Assembly: GCA_030632765.1 (NCBI GenBank)
Contig: DAOVUC010000063.1
Location: forward strand, 1 to 7,956
DNA length: 7,956 nt
From: Candidatus Dadabacteria bacterium
GTDB taxonomy: Bacteria > Desulfobacterota_D > UBA1144 > Nemesobacterales > UBA2774
Reading direction: 5' to 3'
Shown: positions 5,711-7,956 of the stretch, piece after piece
Numbering within the stretch: position 1 is the first letter of the stretch
Layout: every line of letters starts with the position of its first letter
Translations under genes and position numbers: made by a program
The notes under the pieces: model-generated
Seen by the model: only the letters and a program-made list of their open reading frames with translations
The model's database searches: none
Told to the model about the DNA's origin: nothing

Positions 5711-7915
5711 ATGCCCAACTTAAAAACCGCTTTAGATCACGGACTAACAGAAGAAGAATACAATAAGATTGTAAACACTCTATGCAGAGAACCTAATATA
5801 ACGGAGCTTGGTATACTTGCGGCAATGTGGTCCGAACATTGCTCTTATAAGAGCTCAAGAGTTCATCTAAAAAGACTCCCAACGACAGGGGATGTTGTAA
5901 TTCAGGGTCCTGGAGAAAATGCTGGAATAGTTGATATTGGAGAAGGACTTTGTGCAGTATTTAAGATGGAAAGCCATAATCATCCGTCTTTTATTGAACC
6001 CTATCAGGGGGCGGCTACCGGGGTAGGTGGGATATTAAGGGATATATTTACAATGGGAGCAAGACCGATTGCGATCCTGGATTCCCTCAGGTTTGGAAAC
6101 CCCTCATCATCAAAAACTAAATTTCTAGTAGACGGGATTGTAGACGGCATAGCAGGCTATGGAAACTGTATTGGTATTCCTACAGTAGGCGGAGAGGTTT
6201 ATTTTGATGACTGCTACAACGGCAACCCTCTAGTAAACGCTTTTGCATTAGGCATTACTAGGACAGATAAGATATTCAGAGGTTATGCTACGGGAGTTGG
6301 CAACCCTGTTATATATGTTGGATCAAAAACCGGAAGAGACGGTATACACGGGGCGGTAATGGCCTCTGAGACATTTACCAAAGAGGCTGAAGAGAAAAGA
6401 CCCGCAGTTCAAGTTGGAGACCCTTTTACGGAAAAACTCCTTTTAGAAGCATGCCTTGAGCTATTTAAGACAGGGACTGTCGTAGGTATACAGGATATGG
6501 GAGCAGCTGGGCTCACCTCTTCTTCAACCGAGATGGCCGAGCGAGCAGGCACAGGACTTAGGATAGAAATTGATAAGGTACCTAGAAGAGAAGAATCCAT
6601 GACTCCTTATGAGGTAATGTTATCCGAATCACAGGAACGAATGCTAATGGTTCTCGAAAAAGGGAAAGAACACATAGCAGAGGACATATTCAGGAAATGG
6701 GACCTTGACTTCAGCATAATAGGAGAAGTCACCGACGAGGGTAAACTCATTATTACGGACAAAGGCGATCTATCCGCTGATATTCCGATTAATCTTATAT
6801 CAGAAGAAGCGCCCTCTTATAATAGACCGGCTACAAAACCTGATTATATTGACGATATTAGAAATCTTGAGACATCCTCCATCTCTGTACCTAAGGACCT
6901 TGAGGGAGTACTTTTGACACTCCTATCCTCACCTACCCTCTCAAGTAAAAGGTGGATATTTGAGCAATACGATTACATGGTAAGGACTAATACCCTTACC
7001 CTACCCGGCTCTGACGCCGCGGTGGTCAGAGTTAAGGGCACAAATAAAGCAATTGCCATGACAGTAAACTGCAATTCAAAATACTGTTATCTTGATCCCT
7101 ACATAGGGGCGGGAATTGCGGTTGCGGAAAGCGCCCGTAACCTGGCATGTTCAGGAGCCACTCCTCTTGCTATAACTGACTGTCTCAACTTTGGCAGTCC
7201 TGAAAAACCAGAAGTAATGTGGCAGTTCGAGCAGGCAATTGATGGTATGAGCGAGGCTTGCTCTAAACTAAACACCCCCGTTGTAAGCGGTAACGTAAGT
7301 TTCTACAACGAGACCGAGGGTACGGCAATCTACCCAACCCCGACAATTGGCATGGTGGGGCTTATTGAAGACATGCATAAACATACGACCCAGTGGTTTA
7401 AAAACGAGGGAGACATTATCGTTCTACTTGGCGAGACTAAAGAGGAATTTGGCGGAAGCGAATATCTAAAACAAATCCATGGGAGAGTATGTGGAACGCC
7501 TCCTAGCCTTGATTTGAATAAGGAATTGAAATTGATCACGGCCTTACTTAAAGCTTCAGAAGAAGGTATAATAATATCGGCTCACGATATATCCGAGGGA
7601 GGTCTTACGCAAGCGATATCTGAGTGCTGTTTTACACCTAGTGGCCTAAAAGGTGTTGAAATTAAAATACCTCGATTAATAAGGGATGACGCCCTCTTAT
7701 TTTCAGAATCACAGGCAAGAGCAATAATATCACTTGACGAGCACAACATTACTAAGATTAAAAACTTAACGGAAACTTACGATGTACCGATGGAAATAAT
7801 CGGCAGGGTAAGTGGGACAAGACTATTCATAGAGGACTTAATTAATATTCCTATATCCAAAGCCTATAGAAAATGGGCCTTGGGATTTGAGAATATACTA
7901 AAAAGCTATGCCTAA
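5711..7915 (+). CDS. purL: Phosphoribosylformylglycinamidine synthase, PurL subunit (short form)
   Basis: PurL converts FGAR, ATP and ammonia to FGAM, the fourth step of de novo purine synthesis. At 734 residues it is the short form, which lacks the fused glutaminase of the roughly 1,300-residue enzyme and so needs PurQ for ammonia and PurS as a bridging subunit; neither is encoded in this window. The N-terminal motif [11 protein letters not shown] (40-50) includes the catalytic-type histidine H43. The first AIRS-like half has [20 protein letters not shown] (87-106) and [13 protein letters not shown] (161-173). The second half begins near [13 protein letters not shown] (431-443) and holds [20 protein letters not shown] (466-485) and [11 protein letters not shown] (524-534). 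No key motif is missing. Its end overlaps the purF start by 8 bases, consistent with an operon and translational coupling. Confidence 0.97.
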   Translation: MPNLKTALDHGLTEEEYNKIVNTLCREPNITELGILAAMWSEHCSYKSSRVHLKRLPTTGDVVIQGPGENAGIVDIGEGLCAVFKMESHNHPSFIEPYQGAATGVGGILRDIFTMGARPIAILDSLRFGNPSSSKTKFLVDGIVDGIAGYGNCIGIPTVGGEVYFDDCYNGNPLVNAFALGITRTDKIFRGYATGVGNPVIYVGSKTGRDGIHGAVMASETFTKEAEEKRPAVQVGDPFTEKLLLEACLELFKTGTVVGIQDMGAAGLTSSSTEMAERAGTGLRIEIDKVPRREESMTPYEVMLSESQERMLMVLEKGKEHIAEDIFRKWDLDFSIIGEVTDEGKLIITDKGDLSADIPINLISEEAPSYNRPATKPDYIDDIRNLETSSISVPKDLEGVLLTLLSSPTLSSKRWIFEQYDYMVRTNTLTLPGSDAAVVRVKGTNKAIAMTVNCNSKYCYLDPYIGAGIAVAESARNLACSGATPLAITDCLNFGSPEKPEVMWQFEQAIDGMSEACSKLNTPVVSGNVSFYNETEGTAIYPTPTIGMVGLIEDMHKHTTQWFKNEGDIIVLLGETKEEFGGSEYLKQIHGRVCGTPPSLDLNKELKLITALLKASEEGIIISAHDISEGGLTQAISECCFTPSGLKGVEIKIPRLIRDDALLFSESQARAIISLDEHNITKIKNLTETYDVPMEIIGRVSGTRLFIEDLINIPISKAYRKWALGFENILKSYA

Positions 7916-7956
7916 GCTTAAAGAAGAGTGCGGTGTTTTTGGGATATATAATAACC
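7908..7956 (+). CDS. purF: Amidophosphoribosyltransferase PurF, N-terminal fragment cut by the window edge
   Basis: PurF makes phosphoribosylamine from PRPP and glutamine, the first step of de novo purine synthesis. The 16 visible codons read [22 protein letters not shown] is the conserved N-terminus of the Ntn-type glutaminase domain, in which the cysteine becomes the catalytic residue 1. Seven residues precede that cysteine (C8), so this is a propeptide form that must be cleaved between E7 and C8, as in Bacillus subtilis PurF, where the propeptide is 11 residues; in E. coli only Met is removed. ATG 7908 lies inside the purL stop region (overlap ATGCCTAA). No clear ribosome site is visible (only GAGA at 7889-7892), so it probably relies on coupling to purL translation. 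The rest of the gene is beyond the window. Confidence 0.92.
   Translation, partial: MPKLKEECGVFGIYNN

Noticed and set aside
1..7956. CRISPR array, insertion sequence, prophage or defence island
   Set aside because: No spaced direct repeats, transposase motifs, terminal inverted repeats or phage genes were seen; the genes are housekeeping and tightly packed apart from one gap.

Overview
The window looks like core chromosome of a Gram-negative-type, AT-rich bacterium. It holds five protein genes, one of them cut by the right edge, and one tRNA gene. The presence of an RpoH-type heat-shock sigma factor, the short PurL (the form that needs separate PurS and PurQ), a propeptide-type PurF and an AlaRS with an extra cysteine cluster fits a deep proteobacterial or 'delta'-like lineage (Desulfobacterota, Dadabacteria or similar). 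The phylum call is inference from gene types only; no 16S rRNA or other decisive marker is present.

Layout from left to right: a tRNA-Asn(GUU) gene on the minus strand (42-117) diverges from rpoH on the plus strand (311-1222), and each has a recognisable sigma-70-like promoter in the 193-base gap. rpoH converges on alaS (minus, 1242-3875) with only 19 bases between the stop codons and no visible terminator hairpin. rlmN (minus, 3902-4984, or 5011 if a TTG start is used) lies 26 bases upstream of alaS, so rlmN-alaS is probably one transcript. A gene-poor stretch of about 700 bases (5012-5710) follows, then purL (plus, 5711-7915) and the first 49 bases of purF (7908 onward), which overlaps the end of purL by 8 bases.

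Functionally the rlmN-alaS pair and the tRNA serve translation (ribosome/tRNA methylation, tRNA-Ala charging, Asn decoding). rpoH supplies the heat-shock sigma factor. purL-purF is the start of a de novo purine operon.

The part least explained by ordinary annotation is the 5012-5710 gap. Its minus strand carries an 85-codon open frame that reads like a real protein but has no usable start. It is continued upstream in a different frame, which suggests a frameshifted, decayed or mis-sequenced small gene of unknown family. Two short inverted repeats flank this stretch, one before rlmN and one before purL. I found no CRISPR array, insertion sequence, phage gene or defence system, and no strong evidence for a new biological system. 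The relict gene is the best lead.
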